A stretch of DNA of 64,000 nt from Roseateles sp. DAIF2 (lineage in GTDB: Bacteria > Pseudomonadota > Gammaproteobacteria > Burkholderiales > Burkholderiaceae_C). The translations under genes were made by a program, and so were the position numbers. Positions 34,387 through 44,415 of this stretch are shown here, piece after piece; position 1 is the stretch's first letter; each line of letters begins with the position of its first letter. The notes below the pieces were generated by a model. That model did no database searches, had not been told where the DNA came from, and saw only the letters and a program-made list of their open reading frames with translations. Location of the stretch: the NCBI RefSeq assembly GCF_015624425.1, contig NZ_CP049919.1, forward strand, positions 4,588,001 through 4,652,000, written 5' to 3'.

Positions 34387-36096
34387 ATGCAGATCCTGAA
34401 GAACATGAGCATCGCGGCCAAGCTGTCGGCCGCCTTCGCCGTGATGCTCGTCCTGCTGGCCACCCTGGCCCTGTTCGCCTACTCGCGGCTGCAGGTGGTG
34501 CAGGAAGAGTCACGCAATATCAGCGGCAGCTGGATGCCCTCGGTGCGCTATGTCGGCGCAATGGATGTCGACATCGCCGAATTCCGCATCGGCCTGCTGC
34601 AGACCATGGCGGCCTCCAGCGCCGAGCAGAGCGCCACCGCCGAAAAGAACATCGCCGAAGCCAACAAGAGCCTCGAAGCGAACCGTTCTGCCTACGAAAA
34701 AAACATCACCAGTCCCGAGGAACAGCGGCTCTACGACAAGTTCAAGACCGCCTGGGGCCGGTACCAGGGCCTGGCCCGCCAGGCCGTCGAGGCCGCCCGC
34801 AACGGCCAGCTCGACGAGGCGCGCCAGATCCAGACCGGCGCCGCGCGCCAGAGCTATCTGGAGGCCAACGCCACCCTGGCCGCCCTGGTCAAGCTGAACA
34901 ACGACGGCGCCGAGCGGTCCGCCGCCAACAGCGAGGCCGTCTACAGCTCCGCCTCGCTGTGGTTGCTGCTGGTAGGCCTAATCGCCGGCGGCGCCGCGAT
35001 CCTGCTGGCCCTGGCCCTGATCCGCGCGATCACCCGGCCGCTGGCCCAGGCGGTCGATGCGGCCGACCGCATCGCCGGCGGCGACCTGAGCCAGCGCATC
35101 CGCTTCGAGGGCAAGGACGAGACCGCGCGCCTGCTGGAGGCAATGCAGCGCATGCAGGCCGCGCTGGCCCAGACCGTCGCCACGGTGCGCCAGGGCGCCG
35201 AATCGGTGGCCACCGCCAGCGCCCAGATCGCGCAGGGCAACAGCGACCTGTCCTCACGCACCGAGGAGCAGGCCTCCTCGCTGGAAGAAACCTCGGCGAC
35301 GATGGAAGAGCTTGGCTCCACCGTGCGCCAGAACGCCGACAACGCCCAGCAGGCCAACCAGCTGGCGCAGAGCGCCAGCGAGGTCGCCAGGAGCGGTGGC
35401 CAGGTGGTCGGCGAGGTGGTCAGCACGATGCGCGGCATCGAGGACAGCTCCAAGCGCATCGCCGACATCATCACGACGATCGACGGCATCGCCTTCCAGA
35501 CCAACATCCTGGCGCTGAACGCAGCGGTCGAGGCCGCGCGGGCCGGCGAACAGGGCCGCGGCTTCGCGGTGGTGGCCGGCGAGGTGCGCACCCTGGCGCA
35601 GCGCAGCGCCACCGCGGCCAAGGAGATCAAAGGCCTGATCAACGACTCGGTCGAGCGGGTGCAGACCGGCACCCAGCTGGTCGACCGCGCCGGCCAGACC
35701 ATGCAGGACATCGTCAGCTCGGTGCAGCGCGTGGCCGACATCGTCGGCGAGATCAGCAGCGCCAGCACCGAGCAGAGCTCGGGCATCGCCCAGGTCGGCG
35801 AGGCCGTGACCCAATTGGACCGCGCCACCCAGCAAAACGCCGCGCTGGTCGAGGAAAGCGCCGCCGCCAGCGAAAGCCTGAAGCAGCAGGCCGGCCGGCT
35901 GCTCGAATCGGTCGCTAGCTTCAAGCTTGAGGAGGGCCATGGCCGCGCGCCGGCGCCCCAGGTTGCCAAGGCCCCAACGCCGCGGCCCGCCGCCAAGCCG
36001 GCTGCACGCCCCGCCCTCAACAGCAAGCCGCCAACCGCCCCGCTGCCCCGCCCCACACCGGCGGCCGCGGCGGATGGCGAATGGAGCAGTTTCTAG
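34387..36096 (+). CDS. Methyl-accepting chemotaxis protein
   Basis: This is a 569-residue chemoreceptor. The start [14 protein letters not shown] at 34387 is chosen over one 12 codons upstream. TM1 covers about residues 10-30, followed by a four-helix-bundle periplasmic domain to about 190, TM2 about 192-215 ([20 protein letters not shown]), a HAMP domain ([22 protein letters not shown]) and a signalling domain with the tip [31 protein letters not shown]. The C-terminal tail is a proline/alanine linker ending in EWSSF, which resembles the xWxxF pentapeptide that tethers CheR/CheB. The ligand is unknown. Confidence 0.95.
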   Translation: MQILKNMSIAAKLSAAFAVMLVLLATLALFAYSRLQVVQEESRNISGSWMPSVRYVGAMDVDIAEFRIGLLQTMAASSAEQSATAEKNIAEANKSLEANRSAYEKNITSPEEQRLYDKFKTAWGRYQGLARQAVEAARNGQLDEARQIQTGAARQSYLEANATLAALVKLNNDGAERSAANSEAVYSSASLWLLLVGLIAGGAAILLALALIRAITRPLAQAVDAADRIAGGDLSQRIRFEGKDETARLLEAMQRMQAALAQTVATVRQGAESVATASAQIAQGNSDLSSRTEEQASSLEETSATMEELGSTVRQNADNAQQANQLAQSASEVARSGGQVVGEVVSTMRGIEDSSKRIADIITTIDGIAFQTNILALNAAVEAARAGEQGRGFAVVAGEVRTLAQRSATAAKEIKGLINDSVERVQTGTQLVDRAGQTMQDIVSSVQRVADIVGEISSASTEQSSGIAQVGEAVTQLDRATQQNAALVEESAAASESLKQQAGRLLESVASFKLEEGHGRAPAPQVAKAPTPRPAAKPAARPALNSKPPTAPLPRPTPAAAADGEWSSF

Positions 36097-36241
36097 GCCG
36101 GCCGCCAGCGCCCGCCCGCCCCGGTTAAGGCGCCCAGGCTGCACCTCCGTGCACGGCCCGCGCCGCCCGCGCTGACCTTTTTTCAACGCCGCAGCCCCAC
36201 GCCCAGCGCCAGCCGGGTGTCCCGGGCGGTGTCCAGCGCTC

Positions 36242-36274
36242 GCCCCGGCCTCACGGCCGGGGCTTCTTTTCTTT
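36242..36274 (+). terminator. Intrinsic terminator after the chemoreceptor gene
   Basis: A 9-bp GC stem GCCCCGGCC / GGCCGGGGC with loop TCAC is followed by TTCTTTTCTTT. This is a strong plus-strand terminator, 145 bases after the chemoreceptor stop and 10 bases before the urtE stop on the other strand. Confidence 0.75.
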
Positions 36275-36284
36275 GCCGCGTTGA

Positions 36285-37004
36285 CTAGACCGAGATCAAG
36301 GCCCGCACGCCGTTGCCGCGCATCTCCGCGCCGCGGCCGCGCGCGATGAACTCGCCGCGCTCCATCACCAGGTACTGGTCGGCCAGCTCCTCGGCAAAGT
36401 CGTAGTACTGCTCGACCAGGATCACCGCCATGCGCTGGCACCGACCCGGCTCGATCTCCAGACCCTCTACGGCAAGCTGGCGCAGCACGCGGCCGATGTC
36501 CTTGATGATGCTGGGCTGGATGCCCTCGGTCGGCTCGTCCAGGATGATCAGCCGCGGCCCTGCCGCCAGCGCGCGGGCGATCGCCAGCTGCTGCTGCTGG
36601 CCGCCCGACAGGTCGCCGCCACGCCGGTGCAGCATCTGCTTGAGCACCGGGAACAACTCAAACAGCTGCGGCGGGATCTTGGTCGAGCCGCTCTTGTAGG
36701 CCAGGCCCATGCGCAGGTTCTCCTCCACCGTCAGGCGGCCGAAGATCTCGCGGCCCTGCGGCACATAGCCGATGCCGCGCCGCACCCGCTCGAAGGGCGT
36801 CAGCCGCGCGAGGTCCTGCCCGTCGAGCTGCAAGCCGCCGCTCTTGATCGGCACCACGCCCATCAGGCTCTTCAACAAGGTGGTCTTGCCGACCCCGTTG
36901 CGCCCCAGGATCACCGTGATCTCGCCCGGCTGCGCCTCGAAGGACAGGCCGCGCAGGATGTGGCTGCCGCCGTAGTACTGGTGGAGTTGGTCGGCTTTCA
37001 GCAT
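36285..37004 (-). CDS. urtE: Urea ABC transporter ATP-binding subunit UrtE
   Basis: This is a 239-residue UrtE, the second ATPase of the urea importer. Marks are MLKADQLHQYYGGSHILRGLSF, Walker A GRNGVGKT, GIGYVPQGREIFGRLTVEENL, the signature LSGGQQQQLAIARAL, Walker B LIILDEPTEGIQP, and EQYYDFAEELADQYLVMERG. It carries the short insertion EIEPGRCQR before that last motif. It is the last gene of the urt set; a 371-base structured gap separates it from urtD, so its expression may depend on read-through or its own promoter. Confidence 0.96.
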   Translation of the reverse strand: MLKADQLHQYYGGSHILRGLSFEAQPGEITVILGRNGVGKTTLLKSLMGVVPIKSGGLQLDGQDLARLTPFERVRRGIGYVPQGREIFGRLTVEENLRMGLAYKSGSTKIPPQLFELFPVLKQMLHRRGGDLSGGQQQQLAIARALAAGPRLIILDEPTEGIQPSIIKDIGRVLRQLAVEGLEIEPGRCQRMAVILVEQYYDFAEELADQYLVMERGEFIARGRGAEMRGNGVRALISV

Positions 37005-37079
37005 GTCAACGGTCTCGCTTCTCCATCACTGGCGATGGCCGTGCAGGCCGACGCCAGCGGGTATCCGGCTGACTTCGTG

Positions 37080-37345
37080 TCCCCCGGCCCTGCGGGCCTC
37101 CTCCTTGACCTGCGTCATCCGGACACCCACTGCCGTCGGCCCGGACGCGGAGAGGTCTACGCAGGGAAATCGTCGCCGTGCACAGTGCCGGGCGAGCGGC
37201 AGCGGGCACCCGCCGACCGGAGGTCAAGGCGGAGGCCCGCAGGGCCGGGGGAGCGAGCTCGGACAAGAACAGTCCGGGGGACTGTTCTTGCCTAGCGAGC
37301 ACCAGGGCGGCCTCGCCCTGGTACGCAGGGCGGCGGGTGCCCGCT
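37080..37345. repeat. Intergenic inverted-repeat element C between urtD and urtE
   Basis: Arms 37080-37111 and 37221-37252 pair over 32 bp with one mismatch (core CCCCCGGCCCTGCGGGCCTC). A perfect 12-bp hairpin (CAAGAACAGTCC-GGG-GGACTGTTCTTG) follows at 37264-37290. A further 15-bp perfect repeat pairs 37201-37215 with 37331-37345, overlapping the first pairing, so two folds compete. The gap of 371 bases holds no credible gene. It sits inside the urt operon, where it could attenuate urtE. Confidence 0.7.
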
Positions 37346-37375
37346 GGCGATCGACCAGCGAGAAGCACCAAACGA

Positions 37376-38253
<878 letters not shown>

Positions 38254-38257
<4 letters not shown>

Positions 38258-39372
38258 GTCTTGTTCTTCCTAAAAAGGCCCGCGATGCCATTCGGCAACC
38301 ACAGGGTCACCGCGATGAACAGCGCGCCGAGGAAGTAGAGCCAGTATTCCGGGAAGGCCTGAGTGAACCAGCTCTTGGCGCCGTTGACGAAGAAGGCGCC
38401 GGCGATCGGCCCGATCAGGGTCGCGCGGCCGCCCACCGCGGTCCAGATCGCGATCTCGATCGAGGCCGCCGGCGACATCTCGCCCGGGTTGATGATGCCC
38501 ACCTGCGGCACATAGAGCGCGCCGGCCACGCCGCACATCAGCGCCGACAGCACCCAGATCGCCAGCTTGTAGGCCAGCGGGTCGTAGCCGGTGAACATCA
38601 CACGGCTCTCGGCATCGCGGATCGCCTGCAGTACCCGGCCGAACTTGCTGGCGACGATGAAGCGCCCGAGCAGGAAGCAGCCGATCAGGGTCAGGCCGGT
38701 GATCACGAACAGCACCATCCGCGTGGAGGGCTGCAGCAGCGGAACGCCGAGGATGCGCTTGAAATCGGTGAAGCCGTTGTTGCCGCCGAAACCGGTCTCG
38801 TTGCGAAAGAACAGCAGCATCGCGGCGAAGGTCAACGCCTGCGTGATGATCGAGAAGTACACGCCCTTGATGCGCGAGCGGAAGGCGAAGTAGCCGAACA
38901 GGAAGGCCAAGAGGCCCGGCACCGCCAACACCATCAGCATCTGGAACCAGAAGCTGTCGCTGAGCGCCCAATGCCAGGGCAAGGTCTTCCAGTCCAGGAA
39001 CACCATGAAGTCCGGCAGCTCGCTCTGGTAGTTGCCGTCGCGGCCGATCTGGCGCATCAGGTACATGCCCATCGCATAGCCGCCCAAGGCGAAGAACAGG
39101 CCATGACCCAGCGACAGGATGCCGGTGTAGCCCCAGATCAGGTCCATCGCCAGCGCGCAGATCGCGTAGCACATGATCTTCCCGATCAGGCCGACGGCGT
39201 AGTCGCTCAGATGCAAGACATGACCCTCGGGCACCGCCAGGTTCAGCAGCGGCACCAGCACCGCGACCGTGATCGCGGCGGCCAGCACCGCGGCCCAACC
39301 CCGGCCCGAAAGCAGGCGCGGCGCCTGGGGCAGCAGCACGGAGGAGGATGTTGAAGGAGCGTTCATCATCAT
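38254..39372 (-). CDS. urtC: Urea ABC transporter permease UrtC
   Basis: This is a 372-residue LivM-type permease. The first of three adjacent ATGs (39372) is taken because GGAAG lies about 7 bases before it; an ATG at 39387 would overlap urtB further. About ten hydrophobic segments are visible, with GLIGKIMCYAICALAMDLIWGYTGILSLGHGLFFALGGYAMGMYLM and GFGGNNGFTDFKRILG as UrtC marks. It pairs with UrtB to form the membrane channel. The stop overlaps urtD. Confidence 0.95.
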
Positions 39373-39373
39373 T

Positions 39374-40957
39374 TCAGGCTTCCGCACTGCGGCCCTTCAT
39401 CGCAAACAGGCCCTGCGGCCGCTTCTGGATGAAGACGACGATGAACACCAGCACCATGATCTTGGCCAGCACCGCGCCGGCCCAGTCCTCCAGCAGCTTG
39501 TTCAGCACGCCCAGGCCCAGCGCCGCGATCACGGTGCCGGCAAGCTGGCCGACGCCGCCCAGCACCACGACCATGAAGCTGTCGACGATATAGCCCTGGC
39601 CCAGGTCCGGGCCGACATTGCCGACCTGGCTCAGCGCGCAGCCGGCCAGGCCGGCGATGCCGGCGCCCAGCGCGAAGGCATAGGTGTCGATGCGTGCGGT
39701 GTTGACGCCCATGCAGGCGGCCATGCGCCGGTTCTGCGTGACGCCGCGCACGAACAGGCCCAGCCGCGTCCTGGCGATCAGCAGCGCGACGCCGGCCAGC
39801 ACCGCGAAGGCGAACACGATGATCGCGATGCGGTTGTAGGGCAGGATCAGGTTGCTCATCACCGCGACGCCGCCGGACAGCCAGGCCGGGTTCTCGACCG
39901 GCACGTTCTGCGCACCGAAGAGGGAGCGCACCGCCTGCATCAGCACCAGCGAGATGCCCCAGGTGGCCAGCAGGGTCTCCAGCGGCCGGCCGTAGAGCCA
40001 GCGGATCACGCCGCGCTCCAGCACCGCGCCGACCGCGGCCGCGACCAGGAAGCTGGCGGGGATCGCCAGCAGCACGTAGTAGTCGAACAGGCCGGCCGGC
40101 AGCCAGGCCTTGAAGGCGTTCTGCACCAGATAGGTCGCGTAGGCGCCGATCATCATCAGCTCGCCATGCGCCATATTGATCACGCCCATCAGCCCATAGG
40201 TGATCGCCAGACCCAGCGCCACCAGCAGCAGGATGGAGCCCAGGCTGATGCCGGTGAACAGCAGGCCCCCGCGCTCGCCCCAGGCCAGGCGGCGTTCCAC
40301 CTGTGAAAGGGCCTGCGACAACGCCGACTTGACCTCGGCATCGCTCTCGTGCGCCAGCCGCTCCAGCAGCAGGCTCTTGACCGTGGGCTCGCCGCTGCTG
40401 GCCAGCTGCCGCGCGGCGGCCAGGCGTTTGGCCGGGTCCGGCGAGGCGACCAGCAGGCTAGCGCGCATCAGCATCAGCCGCGCCTTCAGGCCGGCATCGC
40501 TCTCCGCCGCCAGGGCTCGGTCCAGCAGCGACAGCTGCGACTCGTCCAGGCTCTGCTTGGCCAGCGCGGCCACCGCCTCGCGGCGCGCAGCCAGATCGGG
40601 CGAGGCCAGCCTGAGCGCGGCCAGCGCCGCTTGCAGCGCGCCGCGCATGCGGTTGTTGTTGACGGCATCCTCGGCATCCTCAGGCAGCGTCGCGACAGGC
40701 TGCCCCGTCGCGGCATCGACGGTCTTCTCACCGTCGAACACCAGCACCTGCTGCGGCGTCAGCTTGACGCCGTCGTCCAGCAGCGCCTGCACGAACGCCG
40801 CCAAGCCCGGCGCGCCCCGCCCCGCCGCCTCGTTCAGCGCCGCGATCCGCGCATCGGTATCGCCGGCCGCGATCGCCCGCGCCTGCTCCGGGGTCAGGGC
40901 TTGCGCCGCACCGGCCAGAAACAGCCCCGCCAGCAAAAGCATCAACAAACGTTGCAT
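39374..40957 (-). CDS. urtB: Urea ABC transporter permease UrtB
   Basis: This is a 527-residue LivH-type permease with the long N-terminal exported region typical of proteobacterial UrtB (about 240 residues after a signal ending AGAAQAL). That region is helical and repetitive (PDLAARREAVAALAKQSLDES, LERLAHESDAEVKSALSQAL). The permease part begins at GGLLFTGISLGSILLLVALGLAITYGLMGVINMAHGELMMIGAYATYLVQ. It is separated from urtA by 124 bases containing a strong hairpin, which fits receptor excess over permease. Confidence 0.95.
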   Translation of the reverse strand: MQRLLMLLLAGLFLAGAAQALTPEQARAIAAGDTDARIAALNEAAGRGAPGLAAFVQALLDDGVKLTPQQVLVFDGEKTVDAATGQPVATLPEDAEDAVNNNRMRGALQAALAALRLASPDLAARREAVAALAKQSLDESQLSLLDRALAAESDAGLKARLMLMRASLLVASPDPAKRLAAARQLASSGEPTVKSLLLERLAHESDAEVKSALSQALSQVERRLAWGERGGLLFTGISLGSILLLVALGLAITYGLMGVINMAHGELMMIGAYATYLVQNAFKAWLPAGLFDYYVLLAIPASFLVAAAVGAVLERGVIRWLYGRPLETLLATWGISLVLMQAVRSLFGAQNVPVENPAWLSGGVAVMSNLILPYNRIAIIVFAFAVLAGVALLIARTRLGLFVRGVTQNRRMAACMGVNTARIDTYAFALGAGIAGLAGCALSQVGNVGPDLGQGYIVDSFMVVVLGGVGQLAGTVIAALGLGVLNKLLEDWAGAVLAKIMVLVFIVVFIQKRPQGLFAMKGRSAEA

Positions 40958-41008
40958 GAGGACTCACTGTCGAGCGCTGGCCTGCGGCCAGCGCGAGAGA
41001 TCGAGCGA

Positions 41009-41043
41009 CCACCGCGGATCCGGCTTTGCCGGTCCGCTGGTGG
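41009..41043 (-). other. Hairpin between urtA and urtB (possible attenuator)
   Basis: About 15 bp pair between 41009-41024 and 41028-41043 with two single-base bulges and a TTT loop, followed by smaller palindromes (CCCCT/AGGGG and GGCC-GAA-GGCC) to 41073. It lies in the 124-base urtA-urtB gap. Receptor-permease gaps often hold such structures. The repeat-like texture (gccccttgaggggg) suggests a dispersed element. Confidence 0.45.
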
Positions 41044-41081
41044 TGCCCCTTGAGGGGGCGGCCGAAGGCCGTAGGGGGTGA

Positions 41082-42371
41082 TCAAGACTTCACGGGCTCG
41101 TCCTTCTTGCCCTTGTTCTCCGGAATGAACGGGCTCCAAGGCTGGGCCTTGACCGGGCCTGGCGTCTTCCAGACCACGTTGAACTGGCCGTCCGCCTTGA
41201 TCTCGCCGATGAAGACCGGCTTGTGCAGGTGATGGTTCTTCGCGTCCATCGTGCTGGTGAAGCCGCCCGGTGCCTTGAAGGTCTGGCCGGCCATCGCCGC
41301 GATCACCTTGTCGGTGTCGGTGCTCTTGGCCTTCTCCACCGCTTGCGCCCACATATGGAAGCCGATGTAGGTGGCCTCCATCGGGTCATTGGTCAGCGGC
41401 TTGTCCTTGTGGCCGGGGATGTTCTTGGCCTTGGCGTAGGCGGCCCATTTCTTCGTGAAGTCGGCATTGGCCGGATTCTTCACCGACATGAAGTAGTTCC
41501 AGGCCGCCAGATGGCCGACCAGCGGTTTCGTGTCGACGCCGCGCAGCTCCTCCTCACCGACCGAGAAGGCCACCACCGGCACATCGGTCGCCTTCAGGCC
41601 CTGGTTGCCCAGCTCCTTGTAGAAGGGCACGTTGGAATCGCCGTTGATGGTCGAGACCACCGCGGTCTTCTTGCCCTCGGAGCTGAACTTCTTGATCTTG
41701 GCGATGATGCCCTGGTAGTCGCTGTGGCCGAAGGGGGTGTACTCCTCCATGATGTCCGCGTCTGCCACGCCCTTGGCTCTAAGGAAGGCGCGCAGGATCT
41801 TGTTGGTGGTGCGCGGGTACACATAGTCGGTGCCCAGCAGCACGAAGCGCTTCGCGCCGCCGCCGTCCTTGCTCATCAGGTACTCGACGGCGGGAATCGC
41901 CTGCTGGTTCGGCGCCGCGCCGGTGTAGAACACGTTCTTGCTGAGCTCCTCGCCCTCGTACTGCACCGGGTAGAACAGCAGCGAGTTCAGCTCCTCGAAC
42001 ACCGGCAGCACCGACTTGCGGCTGACCGAGGTCCAGCAGCCGAACACCGCGGCGACCTTGTCCTGCGCGATCAGCTGCTTGGCCTTCTCGGCGAACAGCG
42101 GCCAGTTCGAGGCCGGGTCCACCACCACCGGCTCCAGCTTCTTGCCCAGGAGGCCGCCCTTGGCATTGATCTCGTCGATCGCCATCAGCACCGTGTCCTT
42201 CAGCACGGTCTCCGAGATCGCCATCGTGCCCGACAGCGAATGCAGCACGCCGACCTTGATCGTGTTGTCGGCGGCGAAGGCCGGCAGGGCAAGCCCGGCC
42301 AGGCTCAGGCTGATCGCCGAGAGGGTCAGGGCACGGCGGGTGATCTTTTGCGTCTTCGCAGGCAGGCTCAT
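41082..42371 (-). CDS. urtA: Urea ABC transporter substrate-binding protein UrtA
   Basis: This is a 429-residue periplasmic urea receptor. The leader MSLPAKTQKITRRALTLSAISLSLAGLALPAFAAD has a Tat-like RR and a clear cleavage region. UrtA marks are IKVGVLHSLSGTMAISETVLKDTVLMAIDEINAKGGLLGKKLEPVVVDPASNW, AAVFGCWTSVSRKSVLPVFEE, LLFYPVQYEGEE and QAIPAVEYLMS. It heads the urt operon and is divergent from the ASCH-like gene at 42408 by 36 bases only. In this family expression is usually raised under nitrogen limitation; no NtrC site could be identified by eye. Confidence 0.97.
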   Translation of the reverse strand: MSLPAKTQKITRRALTLSAISLSLAGLALPAFAADNTIKVGVLHSLSGTMAISETVLKDTVLMAIDEINAKGGLLGKKLEPVVVDPASNWPLFAEKAKQLIAQDKVAAVFGCWTSVSRKSVLPVFEELNSLLFYPVQYEGEELSKNVFYTGAAPNQQAIPAVEYLMSKDGGGAKRFVLLGTDYVYPRTTNKILRAFLRAKGVADADIMEEYTPFGHSDYQGIIAKIKKFSSEGKKTAVVSTINGDSNVPFYKELGNQGLKATDVPVVAFSVGEEELRGVDTKPLVGHLAAWNYFMSVKNPANADFTKKWAAYAKAKNIPGHKDKPLTNDPMEATYIGFHMWAQAVEKAKSTDTDKVIAAMAGQTFKAPGGFTSTMDAKNHHLHKPVFIGEIKADGQFNVVWKTPGPVKAQPWSPFIPENKGKKDEPVKS

Positions 42372-42407
42372 GGACGGCTCCGATGGTGTTGAGTTGAGCG
42401 GGAGGAG

Positions 42408-43049
42408 GTGTCAGACAAGACAAACAACGGGCTCAAGTCTGGGGAGCGGGCCGGCATTGAGGAATACGCCAGACGGCGTAGGCCTGGCATTTCGGCGCTG
42501 GCAGCGACCGACCGACCGACCGTCCGGGCGGGAGGCAGCCTGCTGACGCCCGTGGGCCGGCTCGGCATCAAGACGGTTGAACCGGTCACGCCGGACCAGA
42601 TATCGGCCGCCGATGCCCGCCGCGCTGGGTACCCATCGAGGGCGGCGCTGCTCGAGGAACTGCTAGGTCGCAGCAGCGGCGAGAAGATCTACCGCATCGA
42701 GTTGGGGGATCTCGGCCCGGATCCTCGGGTCGCCCTGCGCGAGACGACACTGGCCTCGGTCGCCGAAGCGCAGATCATGCAGGCGCGTCTGCAGCAGCTG
42801 GATGCCCGCGCAACCCATGACGCCTGGACGCTGCGCACGCTGGAGCTGATTCGCGCGCACCCGGAAGTCAGGGCGGGGGAGCGGTGCGGCTGGCTCGGCC
42901 AGGACAAGGGGCGGTTCAAACTCAATGTCAGGAAGCTGAAGAATCTCGGCCTCACCGAAAGCCTGGGAATGGGCTACCGCTTGTCGCCTCGCGGCCAGAC
43001 CTTGCTGACCGAGCTTTTGAACATGGTCGGGCAGAGCGATTCCTCATGA
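42408..43049 (+). CDS. ASCH-like domain protein
   Basis: This is a 213-residue protein starting with GTG (VSDKTNNGLKSG); no other start is available after the upstream in-frame TGA at 42390. GGAGGA lies only one base before the GTG, which is too close to be normal. The core TPVGRLGIKTVEPVTPDQISAADARRAGYPSRAALLEELLGRSSGEKIYRIELGDLGPDPR resembles ASCH/PUA-like RNA-binding modules, followed by a helical part with SLRTLELIRAH-type and winged-helix-like RFKLNVRKLKNLGLTESLGMGYRLSPRGQTLL. It is divergent from urtA. The function is unknown. Confidence 0.75.
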   Translation: MSDKTNNGLKSGERAGIEEYARRRRPGISALAATDRPTVRAGGSLLTPVGRLGIKTVEPVTPDQISAADARRAGYPSRAALLEELLGRSSGEKIYRIELGDLGPDPRVALRETTLASVAEAQIMQARLQQLDARATHDAWTLRTLELIRAHPEVRAGERCGWLGQDKGRFKLNVRKLKNLGLTESLGMGYRLSPRGQTLLTELLNMVGQSDSS

Positions 43050-43079
43050 AACCACTCGTGCCCGGCCGGCTCGCCCCTC

Positions 43080-44354
43080 TCACCCCGCCGTCGCCTCCTG
43101 GAGCAACAGCGTCTCCAGGCATTGCTCCCGCAGCCCGTAAAAGCGCTTGATCTCCGCGATCTGCGCCAGCACCTCGGGCCGGCGCTTGAGCGCCGCGGCC
43201 AGCGCCGCCCCGCTCTTCTTCACCGCCAGGATCATCTTGTTCTTGCTGGTGTGCTCCAGCGCGATGAACTCGAACACCTGGGTCTCGTAGCCCTCGGCCT
43301 CCAGCAGCAGTGCGCGCAAGCTGTCGGTCACCATTTCGGCCTCCTGGCCCAGGTGGATGCCATGCTGCAGCATGGGCTTGAGCGTCGCGGGCAATTGCAT
43401 CTGCGGGCGCAGCTGCTTGTGGCAGCAGGGCGAGCACATGATGATCGAGGCGCCGGCGCGCAGGCCCAGGTGGATCGCGTAGTCGGTCGCGATGTCGCAG
43501 GCATGCAGCGCGATCATCACGTCCAGCCGCGCCGGCTGGTAATGGCGCACATCGCCCTGCACGAAGCGCAGCCCGGCCAGGCCATGCGCCTGCGCGGCCG
43601 TGTTGCAGAGCCGGACCATGTCCTCGCGCAGCTCGATGCCGCTGACCGCGGCGGTCTTGCCCAGCACGCTCGTCAGCCAGTCGTACATCGCGAAGGTCAG
43701 ATAGCCCTTGCCGGAGCCGAAGTCGCTGACATGCACCTCGGGGCCATCGGCCAGCGGGCTGCTCTTGATCGCCGCGCTCATCACCTCGATGAACTTGTTG
43801 ATCTGCTTCCACTTGCGCGACATCGCCGGCACCAACTGGCGCTCACCGCCCTTGCCGCCCTCATGGGTGACGCCCAGCGCGGTCCAGAAGGGCTTGTCCA
43901 GTTCCAGGTAGCGCTGTTTTTCCTTGTCATGCCCGGCCAGGGCCGGCGCGGCTTCGTCGCCGGCCGCCGCCTTGCCCACCCGCAGGCTGGGCTTGCCCTT
44001 GCGGCTGAAGGCCAGCTGGATCTCCTGGCCGCCGGCCAGCAGATGCGCGTTCTGGAACTGCGTGCCCAGCAACCCGTCGATCAGCGCCAGGCCCTCGGCC
44101 AGCGGGTGGTTCTTGGTGATGTCCTTGGTCGGGTGCCGCCACAGAAAGGACAGCTGGCGCTCGCCGCGCAGCAGCACCTCGCGCACCGTCAGCCGCTCGA
44201 CCTTCGCCTCGGCCGGCCCGCTGTACTTGCTGAGCAGCAGCTTGCCGAAGCCGCCCGCCCCCTCGCCGGCCAGCGCCGTCTGCAGCAGGCGCAGGAAGCG
44301 CTGGCGGGCATCGGCCTCGGCGGCGGGCGGCGGAGTGATCAGGTCGGTAAACAT
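43080..44354 (-). CDS. SAM-dependent methyltransferase (Methyltransf_32-like)
   Basis: This is a 424-residue class I methyltransferase. An N-terminal domain of about 190 residues precedes the SAM motif VHVSDFGSGKGYLTFAMYDWL near residue 211. GIELREDMVRLCNTAAQ, DVRHYQPARLDVMIALHACDIATDYA and the signature IIMCSPCCHKQLRPQ follow. This layout matches bacterial relatives of GSTCD/RRNAD1-type proteins, which are thought to modify RNA; the substrate is unproven. It converges with the ASCH-like gene and is divergent from the SUMF1-like gene by 61 bases. Confidence 0.88.
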   Translation of the reverse strand: MFTDLITPPPAAEADARQRFLRLLQTALAGEGAGGFGKLLLSKYSGPAEAKVERLTVREVLLRGERQLSFLWRHPTKDITKNHPLAEGLALIDGLLGTQFQNAHLLAGGQEIQLAFSRKGKPSLRVGKAAAGDEAAPALAGHDKEKQRYLELDKPFWTALGVTHEGGKGGERQLVPAMSRKWKQINKFIEVMSAAIKSSPLADGPEVHVSDFGSGKGYLTFAMYDWLTSVLGKTAAVSGIELREDMVRLCNTAAQAHGLAGLRFVQGDVRHYQPARLDVMIALHACDIATDYAIHLGLRAGASIIMCSPCCHKQLRPQMQLPATLKPMLQHGIHLGQEAEMVTDSLRALLLEAEGYETQVFEFIALEHTSKNKMILAVKKSGAALAAALKRRPEVLAQIAEIKRFYGLREQCLETLLLQEATAG

Positions 44355-44402
44355 CGGGAAGCGACTAGCGAAAAGCCCGATTTTCCGTCATGAGTCCCGG
44401 GC

Positions 44403-44408
44403 TAGCAT
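44403..44408 (+). promoter_or_regulatory. Possible -10 box (TAGCAT) for the SUMF1-like gene
   Basis: TAGCAT ends 7 bases before the ATG at 44416, the same near-leaderless geometry as ureD and ureE. No ribosome-binding site is seen. Confidence 0.35.
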
Positions 44409-44415
44409 CGCAGCC

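Noticed and set aside
43924..44415. Upstream extension of the SUMF1-like ORF by 164 codons
   Set aside because: It lies antisense to the methyltransferase gene; the signal peptide at 44416 marks the real start.
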